From assembly GCF_019320115.1 (NCBI RefSeq), contig NC_089582.1, forward strand, positions 124,707,259 through 124,771,258: a stretch of 64,000 nucleotides of DNA, written 5' to 3'. Under the pieces are notes generated by a model. The model was not told where the DNA came from and made no database searches. It worked only from the letters and a program-made list of their open reading frames with translations. The position numbers and the translations under genes were made by a program. The stretch is from Miscanthus floridulus (Eukaryota; Streptophyta; Magnoliopsida; Poales; Poaceae). This document shows positions 35,501-47,893 of this stretch, one piece after another (the stretch's first letter is position 1; each line of letters begins with the position of its first letter).

Positions 35501-38500
35501 TATCGCAGTGCAATATGCAGAAACCAGTTGGGCAGGACCAAATTATTACCCTTTCTCGTACAGTAGGGGATTGTCATAGACTCCTTCGCATGGATCTAGG
35601 TGCATCCATCTAAATATTCCAGAAGAACGGCATTGAGAATAAGGGTGCTTAGAACACCAAATTCAAACTTAGAAGCAGTGGGTTTGTTCAACTGACCTCC
35701 CGTACAAGTTTGAAAAACATTCTGTCCACACGTGATCAGTGAAATCCAGAATCTGTAAATTATAAATAGGTAGGTCAGATCAATCTATTACACTAGGTGG
35801 AAAAAACGCCTTGTTTGATCTTTACAATAGCATATTTTTACTGAATTAGACGAGCAAGGACCACCAAGGCACCAACAAGCGGATGACATAAATTTGGGTT
35901 TACTAACAAGAGAGCGGCAGTGATGCAGACTACACAGAAAGGCTCAAAGAGGGTCAAAAGCTCAATTGGAGGAAGTAACTGAACTGTATTATGGACAGCA
36001 TTTTATTTGTTTGACTGAAACATGTGAGTGAGTTCCTAACAATTTTGAACACCATATGGTAATTCATAGGGATGCAGTAATCAAAAGGCAGCCTGGAACC
36101 TCTTCATCAGAACACACATATCAATAAGACATATGTCAAGTGTTCAATGCTTCAGCATCCTCTATATCAATAATATCCACATTTTTCTATGCACATCATA
36201 GCAATTTACCATAACATTTTTTATTGTACAGAATAGGCAAGAAATCAGATTGTGTCTTCCAATTTGAATAGGAATAGAAAAGGGGTGAATAGATAATGAA
36301 GTTAACTGAATCATGGTAGTGTCCATATTACAAAGAAATTTTAATCATCATTTAGCTGCAGAAAATTCATAAGCACTATGAAACTAACCAAACGAGCATC
36401 ATATCCAAAAGCTCGACAGTAGAATGTGAAGCAATTCGCCCATTCTCCACAGCGACCTCTCCTAGTTTGTATAAGCTTCCAAAGCAAGAAAAACAGATAA
36501 CTTGACCATCAATTTTCATTTTGGTAGGACATATTCAAAAGTAAACACCCAAATGAATCATAAATACTTGGATTTGTTACTCTACCTTACGTGGATCGTT
36601 GTACCTTGGGAAACGGGTGATACTAGAACAATGGTTACACCTAAAGATAGCATATGTCAGGAGATGAGTAAAGAAACTGGTCATATGGCGACATGTTGGA
36701 GTGGTGATTTAATCACAAGGGATAATAGAACATTTGGTCCCTGTGTTTTAAGTTCAGTTTCCCCAGTTGATAAACGGCACAAAAAAACACAGGGATAAAA
36801 GGGAATAATTTCATCAGATTCATCACTGGCACAGGTATAAGAAACTATGTGGCAGAAACAAATAAACAACCGTGTCATCAATTGCTTTAGTTCAGCATTT
36901 ATATTCACGAAACATGAGGTTGTTAGGGTTCCAATTCATACTGTGAATCATACAATATTATGATAAACAACACTGAATATATAATATAACTAGGCTTAGG
37001 TATTTTGTGTGGTTGAGGTCGTTGTTTGTCAAAGAAATGGCGATATTTTTTTTTCTCTGAGTGGGTGTGGGTAGACCTGGGAATGGAGGGACATCTAGGT
37101 CCAATCAAAGGAATCCAACAGAGAGTCCCACTAAAATAATGTGCAATCCAGTTCAGTGCTAACAAATAATATCTGCCATCCAATCCAATTTCAGCGAAAT
37201 CCAACACATCCAACACAATCCAATTCTAGCGAAATCGTGAACTGACAGCAAAGATGTTTCAACTAGCACGGGTACCACGCATGACGCATGTGCTCCCTCA
37301 TCGTCACCAACAAGGCTGCACGGGCAAGCGCCGCCACAAGCTCACAGTCACAGAGTCACCAAGGCAGGCGGCATGGGCTCGGTGAGTCGGTGGTAGGTAC
37401 GTTCAGGAAGCCGCGTATCGCGTATTCGATACGTATCGGATACAGATACGTGTCCAATACGCCCAGGATACGTATCCTCCTAGTATCCGAATTTTTATTA
37501 TTTTCGCGAATATTGGATACGTGGGCTGATACGTATCGGCGTTGTGGATACGACCCAGCCCAGTAAGACAACCCTTATCCCTCTGCCCCCGACGCCCACA
37601 CCCGCTCACGCCCACGCCTCACGCCGCATCCCCGCCTTGTGACACCGTAACCCTACTCGCCGGCCGCCGGCCACCGGCGACGAGCCTCCGCCTCCGCTAG
37701 CTGGCCGCCAGCGACGAGTTTGCGCCCCTGCGATGTGGATCCAGGATCCCACGAACTCCCGTGAGTTAATCCCCTTCCCTGTTCTCGATCTCCTTTTCTT
37801 CTTCAGTTCGTGGCCGCTTGTTGCTTGATTTCTTTGCTCCCCACTTCGTCTTCCTCTCCCCATTCTTGATCTATTCTATTTCTGCAGTGCAGTTAGTGAG
37901 TTGCTGAGTTCTTGTTGCTTGATTGCTTGTATGCAGTAGATGGCGTCTCCAAATATGAGCAGTGCTAGTGCAAGTGCTAGAGACTTTTGGTTCGGATGCT
38001 CCACAGGTTGATGTTGCGGATGACAATGAGACAAATGAGGAATAGGAACTTGCTGCTGCATGAATTGCAAGCCTGAATGCCTTTTATTAATTTCCTAAAT
38101 TTGAGACTACTATATTTGAGAGTTGAGACCTGTTGTTCTGTAATAATAGTACACTTAAGTAGTTAATTGCGACGTTTTATTGTTATCAGTTTTAATTCAG
38201 ACCTACATTATTATTATTATTTTATTTTTTAAATAGTAAACGTATCCGCGCATCAGGTTTTTTGGGAAATTGCCGTATCCACGTATCCGTATCCGTGCAA
38301 CTTAGGTGCCCGGCAGGGACGGCGCAAGGCCTGGTCACTGGCGTGGGCAGCGCAGAGCAGAGGGATGCCGCCGGCATTGGAGCAACAGGTCTCGACTACC
38401 TGTGCAGGGTGGGGCGAGGTGACAGTGAGCTCGACCATGGCTACGGGCGGTGCGGGTGAGGTCGCCCCCGGTGGCAACGGCACGCAGGCGAGCTCCGCCG

Positions 38501-41500
38501 AGGCAACGAAGGGGCGCGGGCGACCTCATCCCCTGCGCTGACGCGTGCGATGAGCTCGGCCTCCCACAACGATGCGTGCTTTTCTCCAGTGATGTGCAGT
38601 TCGATTCATGGGAGGCAGTCAATCCATATGAATTGGATTATTATGGTTTTTTTCTGTCCAACAACATCCCACGCTATTGGATTAAGAGAAGACAGATGTA
38701 CAGGATCCAATCAAATCCAAATCCAGCAGAATCCAAGTGCAAAAATCCAATTGGATCTTGGATTAAGTTGAGTCCATTCCCAGGTCTAGGGTTCTTACCC
38801 CTTTTTCTTTTTCGATCGAACAAGATGCCTGATGAGTGGAGGAGAAGTATATTGGTACCGATCTACAAGAATAAAGGGGATATTCAAAGTTGTACTAATT
38901 ATCGGGGAATTAAGTTGATGAGTCATACTATGAAGCTATGGGAGAGAGTTATCGAGCATCGCTTGAGAGCAATAACGCGGGTCTCTATGAACCAATTTGG
39001 TTTCATGCCCGGAAGGTCAACCATGGAAGCCATTTTCTTAATAAGACAAGTTATGGAGCGGTATAGGGAGAAGAAGAAGGACCTACACATGGTTTTTATT
39101 GACTTGGAGAAGGCTTATGATAAAATACCAAGGAATGTTATGTGGTGGGCTTTGGACAAACATAGAGTCCCAACGAAGTACGTCGGGCTCATTAAGGACA
39201 TGTACAACAATGTTGTGACTAGAGTTCGAACAAGTGATGGAGACACGGATGACTTCCCGATTAGGATAGGACTACATCAAGGATCAGCTTTGAGCCCTTA
39301 TTTGTTTGCCTTAGTGATGAATGAGGTCACAAGGGACATACAAGGGGACATCCCTTGGTGTATGCTTTTCGCGGACGATGTAGTGCTAGTTGATGAAAGT
39401 CGAACAGGAGTGAATCAGAAACTGGAGTTATGGCGGGAGACTTTGGAGTCCAAAGGTTTTAGACTCAGTAGAACTAAAACTGAGTATATGAGATGTGACT
39501 TCGGCACTACTATTCGGGAGGAGGAAGATATTAGTTTGGAAGGTCAAGTAGTGCCTAGGAAGGATACCTTTCGATATTTAGGATCAATGCTACAGAGAGA
39601 CGGGAATATTAATGAAGATGTTAGCCATAGAATCAAAGCAGGATGGATGAAGTGGCGGCAAGCATCTGGTGTCCTATGTGACAAAAGGGTACCACAGAAG
39701 CTAAAAGGCAAGTTTTATAGGACGGCGATTAGACCTGCTATGTTGTATGGTGCAGAATGTTGGCCTACGAAAAGACGACATGTTCAACAGATAAGTGTCG
39801 CGGAAATGCGTATGTTGCGTTGGATTTGCAGTCATACAAGAAGGGATCGAGTTCGGAATGATGATATACGTGATAGATTAGGGGTAGCACCAATTGAAGA
39901 AAAGCTTGTCCAACACTGGTTGAGATGGTTTGGACATGTCCAACGGAGACTTCCAGAGATACCGGTGCGTAGTGGAATACTAAGCCAGGATAGTAACGTG
40001 AAGAGAGGCAGAGGAAGACCAGAGTTGACTTGGGTAGAGGCAATAAAAGGAGACTTGAAAGGATGGAATATACCCAAAGACTTAGCCTTAGATAGGAGTG
40101 CTTGGAAGACAGCTATTCACGTGCCTGAACCTTGATTGCTTCTGCTGGGTTTCAACTCTAGCCTACCCCAACTTGTTTGGGACTTAAAGGCTTTGTTGTT
40201 GTTGTTGTTGTATATGCAGTTCTCCTACACATTCGAGAAAAAATAACTAGGCTTCAAGCAGTAGCAATATGATTCACTTGATACTGAGTTTGCAAGTTTT
40301 GAAAGGATATGACGCATCTCAAATAACGAAATGAGATGTAAGAAAATAATATTCTAGTGATAGCTACCTATAAATCTCAACACGTGAAGCGCCAAATTTG
40401 ATTTCTGACGTAAGTGGGGTGCCCATTCCAACATTGGATGTCTCACGGCCACAGCTGTCACAAGGTGCTGCATTAACCCATCTGCAAAAATAAACGACAC
40501 ATGAAAGATGTGAGCAGTACTGTGGGCTTTTCTATCACAAACATAAACTGCAAAAGGCAACATAAAAATATGCAAAGCTTCGCAGCAAAAACATTACAAA
40601 GAACATCATAATAAGGTCCAAAGTTGTTACTGCAAACTAGTGTGACACCACACCATGTTCCAAACCAATAAGATTGGAATATAATATAGAAATAGTGGCA
40701 CTCCTTGTGATTGTTTAATTTTTACAATGTCAGTATTATACTGCATTACTTCTGTTGGGTTTCAACTCTAGCCTACCCCAACTTGTTTGGGACTTAAAGG
40801 CTTTGTTGTTGTTGTTGTTGTCGTCAGTATTATACTGCATTAAAAGTTCCTGTGCATGCTCCAAAATGGGTTTTGTGGTTACAAGTACATGCTTAATTAT
40901 ATAATTTAGCATGCCTACGAGATCAAGCTCCCATCATTTCAAAATTTACATTTTACAATTTAGTTATACAAAAAAAAAGAAACCTTAGTAGCGCAAGCCA
41001 CAAGGACTAAGGAGTACTTTAGTGAATAATATAGAATAAAAGGAGTAAGTCCATTTTACCCCTCAACCATCAAAATGTTCAATTTTAGTCCACAATTATT
41101 AAATCATCCAACTTGGCACCTTAAATCCCTGAACCGGTGAAATGGGCGAGAACTGCACCATCTTGTCAGTAATGGCTCCCACTTGATGAACAAATTAGTT
41201 TTCGCTTAACAAGGAATTTTCATTAAACCTTATTATTATCCTAGCTCATACTCATGTATAGATTCTATTGATGCGAATTTGTTGTTTGAAGTAATGCTGA
41301 TGATTATTTGATTGGACAAGCCATCTTAGCTTGTGAGTGCACAAGCTGTCTACTGTGAGTGCACAAGCTGTCTACTGTGTGTGTGCGTGTGTGTGGTAGC
41401 AGCTCATGATAAATACAACAGCAGGATGGCCCGCTGAGAGTGAAGTGCATCAAAGGTGTGGTGAAGATGTGGACTTTAGATGTCAGTCAGTGAGCACAAC

Positions 41501-44500
41501 CAAAGCATGGACAAAGGCAACTTCACTAACAAGTTATACTGTTATAGTGACATGGCAAGCCAACTGAACATCTTTTCAAACTCAGATACCACAATTACCT
41601 GAAATCAGGGTGGATTTGACCTCAGGCAGCTATGCGTACAGATTTTGATAGCTAAGGGATGTGAGGAATGCAAAATGTACTTATTTCTTAAAATAATGGT
41701 TATGTAGAAGTACAGATTCACTGAAATGTGGGTGATATTAGACACATGCACTTGTTCGGAATTTGCTGAACTAATGACTGAGAAAGAAGGCATCGAAGTG
41801 TTTCAGTGACCTGAATGATTGCTTAAACCAGAAAAGCAATTGTAGCAGAACGGCATGCTTCTCTTCATCTTTCGAAGGATTGAAATTCCCTTCCTACTAA
41901 ACAACCATTTGTAAGAATTTCCAAACACCCATCTCTTAAAACATGGAATGCAACATAGCAATTTGTATCCATAATAATAAGAGAATCATAAAATACATCT
42001 TGCATTGGAACAAAACTAAAAAAAGACCAGAGTGAGACCTTGGCCAATGAAACCAATGCCTTCTCCTCCAGTTCGCATATTGGAACTGTCTTACGTGCTG
42101 CCTCTTGTCCCACTGGATCTTCATACTGCATCCAAAATATATACTCAAGCACCAGATATACAAATCCCATGAAGTAAGGAATTCAAAATGAAATGCATTC
42201 TTATTCCATACCATCAGAACCCGGTGTATGTAAGGCTCAACTCTCTGTCTAAACACATCTCCACCATCATTTTGTATACTGTACTGTTGTAGGAGAAGTG
42301 CCTCTTCTTCCGCCTAGTAAAGTTTCAAGAAGTAAGCCTCTGCCCTCTAGTGGGAATAATAATAGATGTCTATCGATGTTAGTTATTTCATTTTCGCTGG
42401 GCAAAAGTATATAAAGTAGGAATTACTTCATTCCATTGCCAGAGTTTACGAAAATAAAGCAATACTTTATTTGCATTGCCTTAGCCTAGCTTAGCGGCCA
42501 AGCCTTGCTAGTGGATGAGGGGAATTTGACTCAAAAAAAGCAGGAAACACTTGGGTGCAAAAGGTGAGAGGAAGTAAACACTTCATGCCAACTAATTTTG
42601 CCAGGCAAGGTGAGGCATGACAACCAAAAATGAAGTGAAGTTAGGAAAGTTTAACCCTCTTTGGTTCAAAGTCACAATTTCTGTGAAGCATAGTTTCTTA
42701 GTACCCAGTATTGGCACATTTTACTTTTCCTAAACTGTGGTGACTGGTGGCCAAATTGGTGAAGTGTGGTGACATTGAAACAGACTCAACATAGCATGGT
42801 ACCACCAGGCTGTTCCCTGTTGGGAATCCATCAACAATTAATCATGCAAAAATGGCAGCAATGATGTGTAGTTACTAGTTAGCTTGCATTTACCATGTGG
42901 ATTCATCTATCCGCGAATCATATGCACCACTTTAGAAGTACAAAGAAGATCCACAAGTACACGCATACACATACACATGAACATCTCTTGCACACAAACT
43001 AGACTCGAAATCAGTGGAACCCTAGGCCTCCTGAGCACAAGTATGCAGTCCCATTTAAAGCACATGGTTGTGTGTATTTTTTACGAGTGAATGAACCCAG
43101 GATGTACTTCCAGGAACAACAGGGAGGTGTGGGTCACCCAGATTCAATTCATCTCAGGTTTGAGTGTCTATTTTATTATATGTAATGTCACCTGGTTCTT
43201 CCTAGGTTGGTCGAGTTTACTTTTTTAATCCAGGAACAACTAACACGAAGTGTCATGGGGATATGTAACCTAGGAAAAATCTTAAGGAAATATCCTGAAA
43301 TTTGTCTCCACTGGAGATCAAAACTGGGATGGGAGCTACTTGAGCACAATATGCAAAATTATGCATCCTTTTTAGCATCAAAACAAAAATAACGTAGATA
43401 ACTTTTCCAACATTTCTTTGCCTCCTATCCTAGAACAATAAAAAAAAGGTGAACACAAAAATCACCAGGCCCTGTTACATGTAACCTCATTAGGGGCCAT
43501 TAGGATATTGTCAACATGTTGCATGTATCGTGAATAGTATAGTAGGCCCACATAGAGAATTAGGAAGGGTTCTCCTTGCCAACCACTATCTGTCTCCTAT
43601 TAATCTTATTAGGCCATCTGCAACCCTGAACTAGGGTGGGTTCTAACATCGGCATGGTAACTTTCAATTGGCATACGACCTCATACACTGTGGAGTGAAT
43701 TAAAGGAACCTTCCAAGGTCCAGCTTAAGACTCCCTAAATCAGCCTCTGATATTTCTTTAAATGCATCAGATTAACCAAATGTCCAATAGTTGAAAATAG
43801 CACAAGAGTTCCTACACGACCCAAGCCACGGCCACGATGGAGTGAAGTGAAATGTTCATGTTTCACCAAATAAATTGGTGTTTATGTTGAACCACCTAAC
43901 TCCTTGATCAAACAACACACTAAGTTTTCCAACTTCAAACCAAGATAATAACACCTAATAAGCACCTCGACCTAATTCATATACCGCCCAGCCCACATGG
44001 TTCAAATATCAGCTTAACTGAAATCAGTAACCAAAAGTGTTCGAGAGAAAAAAAAACAAATCAGTAACCAAAAGAACTCTGGACTGGAGTCTAGACATGT
44101 GAACAGCTCTAAATAGTGAACACCATCAATAGCTGTGCAACCAAACAAGAGTGCAAGGGAACTCCAGGTCATTTCTAGCTGAAAAACATCAATTCCATGA
44201 CCTATCCTCCAATCCCCTACCAAACCAAGTGAGCCTACCAGCTGCCGCCAACATCCCAAGGCAATGCAAATTACAATAGCTCGACGCCTCGACCTTAACC
44301 GAAGCAGAGGAGAAGCATCAGCGATGTCAGCGACTCTGCACCTGAAGCATCCTTGCAAATTCCTCATCGGACTTTTCCTGCGCCCTGGCCGCTGCCCCGA
44401 CGTCCTCCCCTTCCTCGCCATCGGCGAGGAGGCGCAGTCGCTCAGAGACGGCTTCCAGATCGGTGCCGTCGTCCACCACCGACCCATCCGCCTCCACCAC

Positions 44501-44789
44501 GATCTGCAAGCACGCACACCGCATCAGGACCGAGAAGTGGGGAGCAGTGCAGGCGTCAGCGGCGTCCGGATCGCGGCGAAACTATGGGGTCGGGTGGAAT
44601 GGAATCGGGACTCAGGGAAGGGGTGCTGCGGACCTTCTGGAGGTCGGGCGGGACGGCGGTGAGGGAGAAGATCTGGAGGCGGAGGACGTCGAGGCCGTGC
44701 TCCGTATCGTACTCCACCTCGTGCTCCTCCCCCTCGACGGAGCCGCCGGCTGCGGGGCCATGCCGGACCACGAAGCGGCGAGCCACCAT
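32574..44789 (-). CDS. PNG1: Peptide:N-glycanase (PNG1), 16 exons, complete
   Basis: Removes N-glycans from misfolded glycoproteins in the cytosol before proteasomal degradation. Exons on the minus strand: 44634-44789, 44342-44503, 42212-42313, 42039-42125, 41811-41893, 40368-40481, 36586-36640, 36389-36475, 35697-35752, 35550-35609, 35356-35443, 34488-35225, 34346-34406, 33529-33631, 32785-32916, 32574-32658. All introns are GT-AG. The sum is 2169 nt, exactly 722 aa plus stop, the usual plant length. The start is [10 protein letters not shown]. Zn cysteines are C204, C207, C236 and C239. The transglutaminase-like triad is Cys262 (in [10 protein letters not shown]), His289 (in DFTDHVWTE) and Asp306 (in HLDPCEG). 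The C-terminal half carries the plant-specific region with a galactose-binding-like fold. The 3.7-kb intron 6 is swollen by transposons. No lesion seen. Confidence 0.97.
37072..38788. mobile_element. TIR transposon in PNG1 intron 6, hAT-like, non-autonomous
   Basis: TAGACCTGGGAATGGA at 37072 is exactly inverted as TCCATTCCCAGGTCTA ending at 38788. No convincing 8-bp target duplication was found, perhaps because the LINE abuts the right end. Inside, 37424-38301 is bordered by runs of CGTATC/GATACG motifs and could be a second nested element. It includes a short reading frame from about 37940 ([15 protein letters not shown]) that resembles hAT transposase N-termini only weakly. Confidence 0.6.
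38789..40212 (+). mobile_element. 5'-truncated RTE-type LINE in PNG1 intron 6
   Basis: Starts inside an RT ORF, lacks the endonuclease, and ends in a (GTT)n tail (40192-40211) after GGGACTTAAAGGCTTTGTTG, the signature 3' end of plant RTE elements. The same 3' end occurs at 40749-40822. Orientation is opposite to PNG1. The 5' border is approximate. Confidence 0.8.
38825..40135 (+). CDS. Reverse transcriptase of the RTE-type LINE (partial ORF, still open)
   Basis: An uninterrupted frame of about 436 codons from MPDEWRRS to the TGA at 40133. RT blocks are clear: [65 protein letters not shown] and the catalytic FADDVVL. The C-terminal part ends with [14 protein letters not shown]. The endonuclease is missing by 5' truncation. 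The frame also runs upstream to 38450, but that part is unrelated TIR-element sequence. The open frame suggests a fairly recent insertion. It cannot move alone. Confidence 0.85.
   Translation: MPDEWRRSILVPIYKNKGDIQSCTNYRGIKLMSHTMKLWERVIEHRLRAITRVSMNQFGFMPGRSTMEAIFLIRQVMERYREKKKDLHMVFIDLEKAYDKIPRNVMWWALDKHRVPTKYVGLIKDMYNNVVTRVRTSDGDTDDFPIRIGLHQGSALSPYLFALVMNEVTRDIQGDIPWCMLFADDVVLVDESRTGVNQKLELWRETLESKGFRLSRTKTEYMRCDFGTTIREEEDISLEGQVVPRKDTFRYLGSMLQRDGNINEDVSHRIKAGWMKWRQASGVLCDKRVPQKLKGKFYRTAIRPAMLYGAECWPTKRRHVQQISVAEMRMLRWICSHTRRDRVRNDDIRDRLGVAPIEEKLVQHWLRWFGHVQRRLPEIPVRSGILSQDSNVKRGRGRPELTWVEAIKGDLKGWNIPKDLALDRSAWKTAIHVPEP
40729..40842 (+). mobile_element. Extremely truncated RTE LINE tail with perfect 20-bp target duplication
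   Basis: A 74-bp insert (40749-40822), consisting of only the last part of the RTE 3' end and its (GTT)n tail, is flanked by GTCAGTATTATACTGCATTA at 40729-40748 and 40823-40842. It lies in PNG1 intron 5. The repeat is exact, so the insertion is young. Confidence 0.9.
41336..41396. repeat. 22-bp tandem duplication plus (GT)n
   Basis: GTGAGTGCACAAGCTGTCTACT occurs twice in a row and is followed by TGTGTGTGCGTGTGTGTGG, within PNG1 intron 5. Confidence 0.85.
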
Positions 44790-44964
44790 CGCGTTGCCTC
44801 CGCTGCGCCCGCGTGGACCTGTGCTGCCCGTCCTGCCGAGTCTACACTAGACCCCGTGGACCGGTAGGTTAGCATCTCGGCCCGTTGGGAGTTGGCGTTT
44901 GGTAGCGTGTAGTACTTTTTTTTATTCCTGCACGACGGTGAAGCTGGCTCTAGTATTTTTCTTA
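44790..44964 (-). promoter_or_regulatory. PNG1 promoter and 5' UTR region
   Basis: The GC-rich stretch upstream of the PNG1 ATG (44789) must hold the 5' leader and core promoter. No clear TATA box is seen, which fits a housekeeping gene. It is bounded on the far side by the MULE-like repeat, so the promoter is either short or extends into repeat sequence. Confidence 0.4.
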
Positions 44965-46390
44965 CGGGAAATGCTTGGATTAGGACATTTGGACGCTTCT
45001 CTTCCCGTCGAACCCGCATCCACCGTTAAGGCCACGAACCCCTCGCGCTTCTTCGCACGGCCCACACGACTCGCTCATTCCTCACTGCAAGGGCTTTACT
45101 CTATGCGCCGCTACATCCTTGCGTCACCGTGCGCACCCACCTTCCTTTTTGCTCCTTGCGCCGTTGCATCCACCCACACGTCTTCCTCGTGCGTCGTGTT
45201 TTGCTCCTAGGTGATCCCCACCGACTTTCTTTTCCTCCCATAGAAGGCGTCTGTACTTATGGACAAGTCTGCACCCCGCAACACCCCACTTCGCCTCGTC
45301 CATAGCAGCTTCAACCCATAATCTCTACCCGCCCTTTGTGTCATCGAACTTCGCGCTGTCGGCAAGCACACCGATGACCGCGCCGCCCACTGCCACCCGG
45401 GTCACCCCCACCCCGCCCTCTGTATGCCACCGCCCAGCTCCGCATTGCCGGCAAGCTCCGTGCCGTCAGCGAGCATATCGATGACCTCCACGTGTCGATG
45501 AGTGTCCATTCACCGAAGCAGCAAGGAGATGTTTTTGCTGAAAGCGCATGTTGCAACCATATGTTTTAAGTGTTCTAGGTGTTTCAGAGGTATGTTGCAA
45601 GTGTTTTGTCTCGATGTTGCAAAAGTAGATCGGGATATTGTACATGTTGCAATGGCCATACACATATATTTCAAGTGTTTCATCTGTATGTTGCAAAAGT
45701 AGATATGGATGTTATGTTGCAAGCGTATGTTTCATGTATTTCGTACGTATGTTGTAAGTGTTTTATTTGGATGTTACATATGTTTTGCAATGGCTACACA
45801 CGTGTTTTCAAGTATTTTTAAGTGTTTGCAAGTGTTTCAGATGTATGTTGTAAGTGTTTTAGCCCTTTCTAATATATGTTGTAAGTGTTTCATCTGGATG
45901 TTGCAAAAGCAGATATGGTGTTGCACATGTTGCAATGGGACCCACGTGCCGCAACCGCCTGCTGCAGCTACTGAGGCGCCGTCGTGGGTGACTGTGCGGG
46001 CGCCTGAGGCCAACAAATGCATCCGCGGCACGCATCCACAGGCAGGACAGGTGACTGGGACACAGAGGTGTGACATGCTGACTCAAATATTTGTCCAAAC
46101 TGCCCAATGTCCTCCGCCCATGCCACTTACGACAAACAACGTCCGTTCGTTCCATGCCGCACCTTGCGTGAACACGTGCGAGTCAACACGTACTCCGCTA
46201 GGCCCTTGCGCTAGTGGTTCGGTTGCAAAAGGCGCCGCCAGGTCGGGGCTCATGCTATCGTGTGCGAACTGGAAGGGGATGCTGGTGTAGTGGCGTCATC
46301 CACGATCGTGACTGGACCGTGCGCGGGCCGTGCGCGCTGTCATCTGGTGGAGCGTCCGATATTTGGAGCTATGCTGGATGTCCGGGCACA
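44965..46390. mobile_element. MULE-like non-autonomous repeat next to the PNG1 promoter
   Basis: The left edge (TAGGACATTTGGACGCTTCTC, about 44982) and the inverted right edge (GGAGCGTCCGATATTTGG and TGGATGTCCGGGC, about 46348-46392) share GGAC-AT and GGACGCT phrases, suggesting diverged long TIRs. The interior has GC-rich 'GCCGGCAAGC' text and the TGTTGCAA array. I recognise the type as a common grass repeat. The Mutator assignment is tentative. Confidence 0.4.
45540..45945. repeat. Degenerate TGTTGCAA/GTGTTTCA array
   Basis: The phrases ATGTTGCAA(A/G), AAGTGTTT(C/T) and ATCTGGATG-like alternate about every 20-60 bases. All short ORFs here (Met-Leu-Gln-rich) come from this repeat. Confidence 0.75.
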
Positions 46391-47653
46391 TTTTTCTTAT
46401 ATTTTGAAAGAAGAGAGAGAAAAGCTAACTCTTAATCAAGAGCTAAGCTCTTGCACACATTTTAAGGTTATGTGAGAGTGTCATGTGGGAATATCCATAT
46501 TAAAAGCTATATGCTAAAAGTTAGTACTATTGGAAAAGATGGCTTAAAGCTAGTTAGCTCTAACCATTGCGGATGCCCTCAATGCGGTTTCATTTCCCAA
46601 CACGCCTATATTTTGAAAACAATATATCATTCTTATGAAACTCTCTCTACATGAACCTTCTTAATACAGTGTCATGTCAGTATATTTAATGTCCATAAAA
46701 CTCTTATGAAACCTTTATTGAGATTTGCCTAAGGGGTTCTTTTGCTTAGGGCTGTTACGTCGTACAATTATCATGCCAAGATAGCAAGAAAGCGGCTTTT
46801 GGTTCTCTTGCTAGACGCCTTGGTAACCGTGCAAGCACGATTTCGCGCTTGCTCCCGTAGGAGAGTCTCGCCTTGCCTTGTCGAGCGAAGCTTGCCTTTG
46901 CCAAGGATGGGGAGTGGATTTGGCTTGCCTGACTTGGTGAAGTAAAAACTTGACAACACAAGAACCGAAGCAATGAGTCGTGGTGTGTGCCCAGCTAGGA
47001 AAGGCAAGGGCCAGCGAGGGATCCAAACACCCCTCAAATCGGCTCGCACGACCGAGCGATCTCTACATGCTCGCATTGGCATAGCGGGGCGTGGCAAGCA
47101 AGGCTACCACAACAACCAAGCAGTCCCTAAGTTGTTTTGTTTGGTAGAACTCAGTGATAGAGGAGCTTCTTCCATTATTTCAGCTCTACAAGTAGTGCTA
47201 CTGATGGAGCCGATCTGTTTCTATACGTAGAGTTTATTAGGACATATACAGTAGCTCGCAAGCCATAAAACTACATATATTTATAATTCAGTCCTTCGTG
47301 CCAACTCAAACAAGAACTATAGTAACAAGTTGATAGCTTACACATTCAGTAGTCCATAAAAAATATCATCTTTATAATGCTTCGTATATGCTACAAATTA
47401 CATATTAAATGAGCCAGTCGACATGATATGCATATGACATAATTTACATATATTCATATGCATTCTCAAATTGTGGTATCCGTCGGATACCCGTTGTTAA
47501 AATTGGATACCTGCACCCTACCCGTATTTTTGTGGGTACCTGACCCTCATGTACCTACAAATGAGTTTTTGTGCCTGCGCCCATACCCATCAGGTAAAAA
47601 GAACACGAGTATGATTGTCGTTCCTATTTCTATCCTATTTATCATGGCTTTAT
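46391..47653. other. Intergenic stretch of old repeat fragments
   Basis: No gene. Contains AT-rich sequence, a GC-richer piece (46740-47110), and a segment with TATCCGTCGGATACCCG (47478) typical of degraded transposon ends. Confidence 0.4.
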
Positions 47654-47770
47654 GCCCTATTCGCTTGGCTTATAAGTCGTACTTTTTCAGCCAACGAACA
47701 ATATTTTTCTCTCACAACAAATCAGCCAACAGTACTTTCAGCTATGGCTTATCAGCCAAGCGAACAGGGC
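47654..47770. mobile_element. Palindromic MITE, 117 bp
   Basis: GCCCTATTCGCTTGGCTTAT at the left pairs with ATCAGCCAAGCGAACAGGGC at the right, with AT on both flanks. Internal CCAACGAACAATATTTTTCTC resembles 32219-32340. Nearly the whole element can fold back. Confidence 0.75.
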
Positions 47771-47821
47771 ATTAAACGGTTCTGACTTGTTGCTACAATC
47801 CGCGTAGGAGCCAAAGCTAAA

Positions 47822-47893
47822 AAAAAGGGCGTACCCAGAGTAGAGAGCTCCCGCTCTGTGCGGGGTCTGGGAAAGGGTGTCAGTGGTAGTGAG
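47822..47893 (-). mobile_element. Fragment of a tRNA-derived SINE (Au-like), 3' part
   Basis: GGGCGTACCCAG-GAGAGCTCCCGCTCTGTGCGGGGTCTGGGAAAGGGTGTCAGTGG is the complement of the 3' body of the Au SINE family as I know it. The tRNA-like head with the A and B boxes is missing. Confidence 0.5.

Noticed and set aside
38450..38824. N-terminal extension of the RT ORF
   Set aside because: It reads through TIR-element sequence and only joins the LINE RT by chance. It is not part of a LINE protein.
45341..46290. Met/Leu/Gln-rich ORFs
   Set aside because: Translation of the degenerate TGTTGCAA array.
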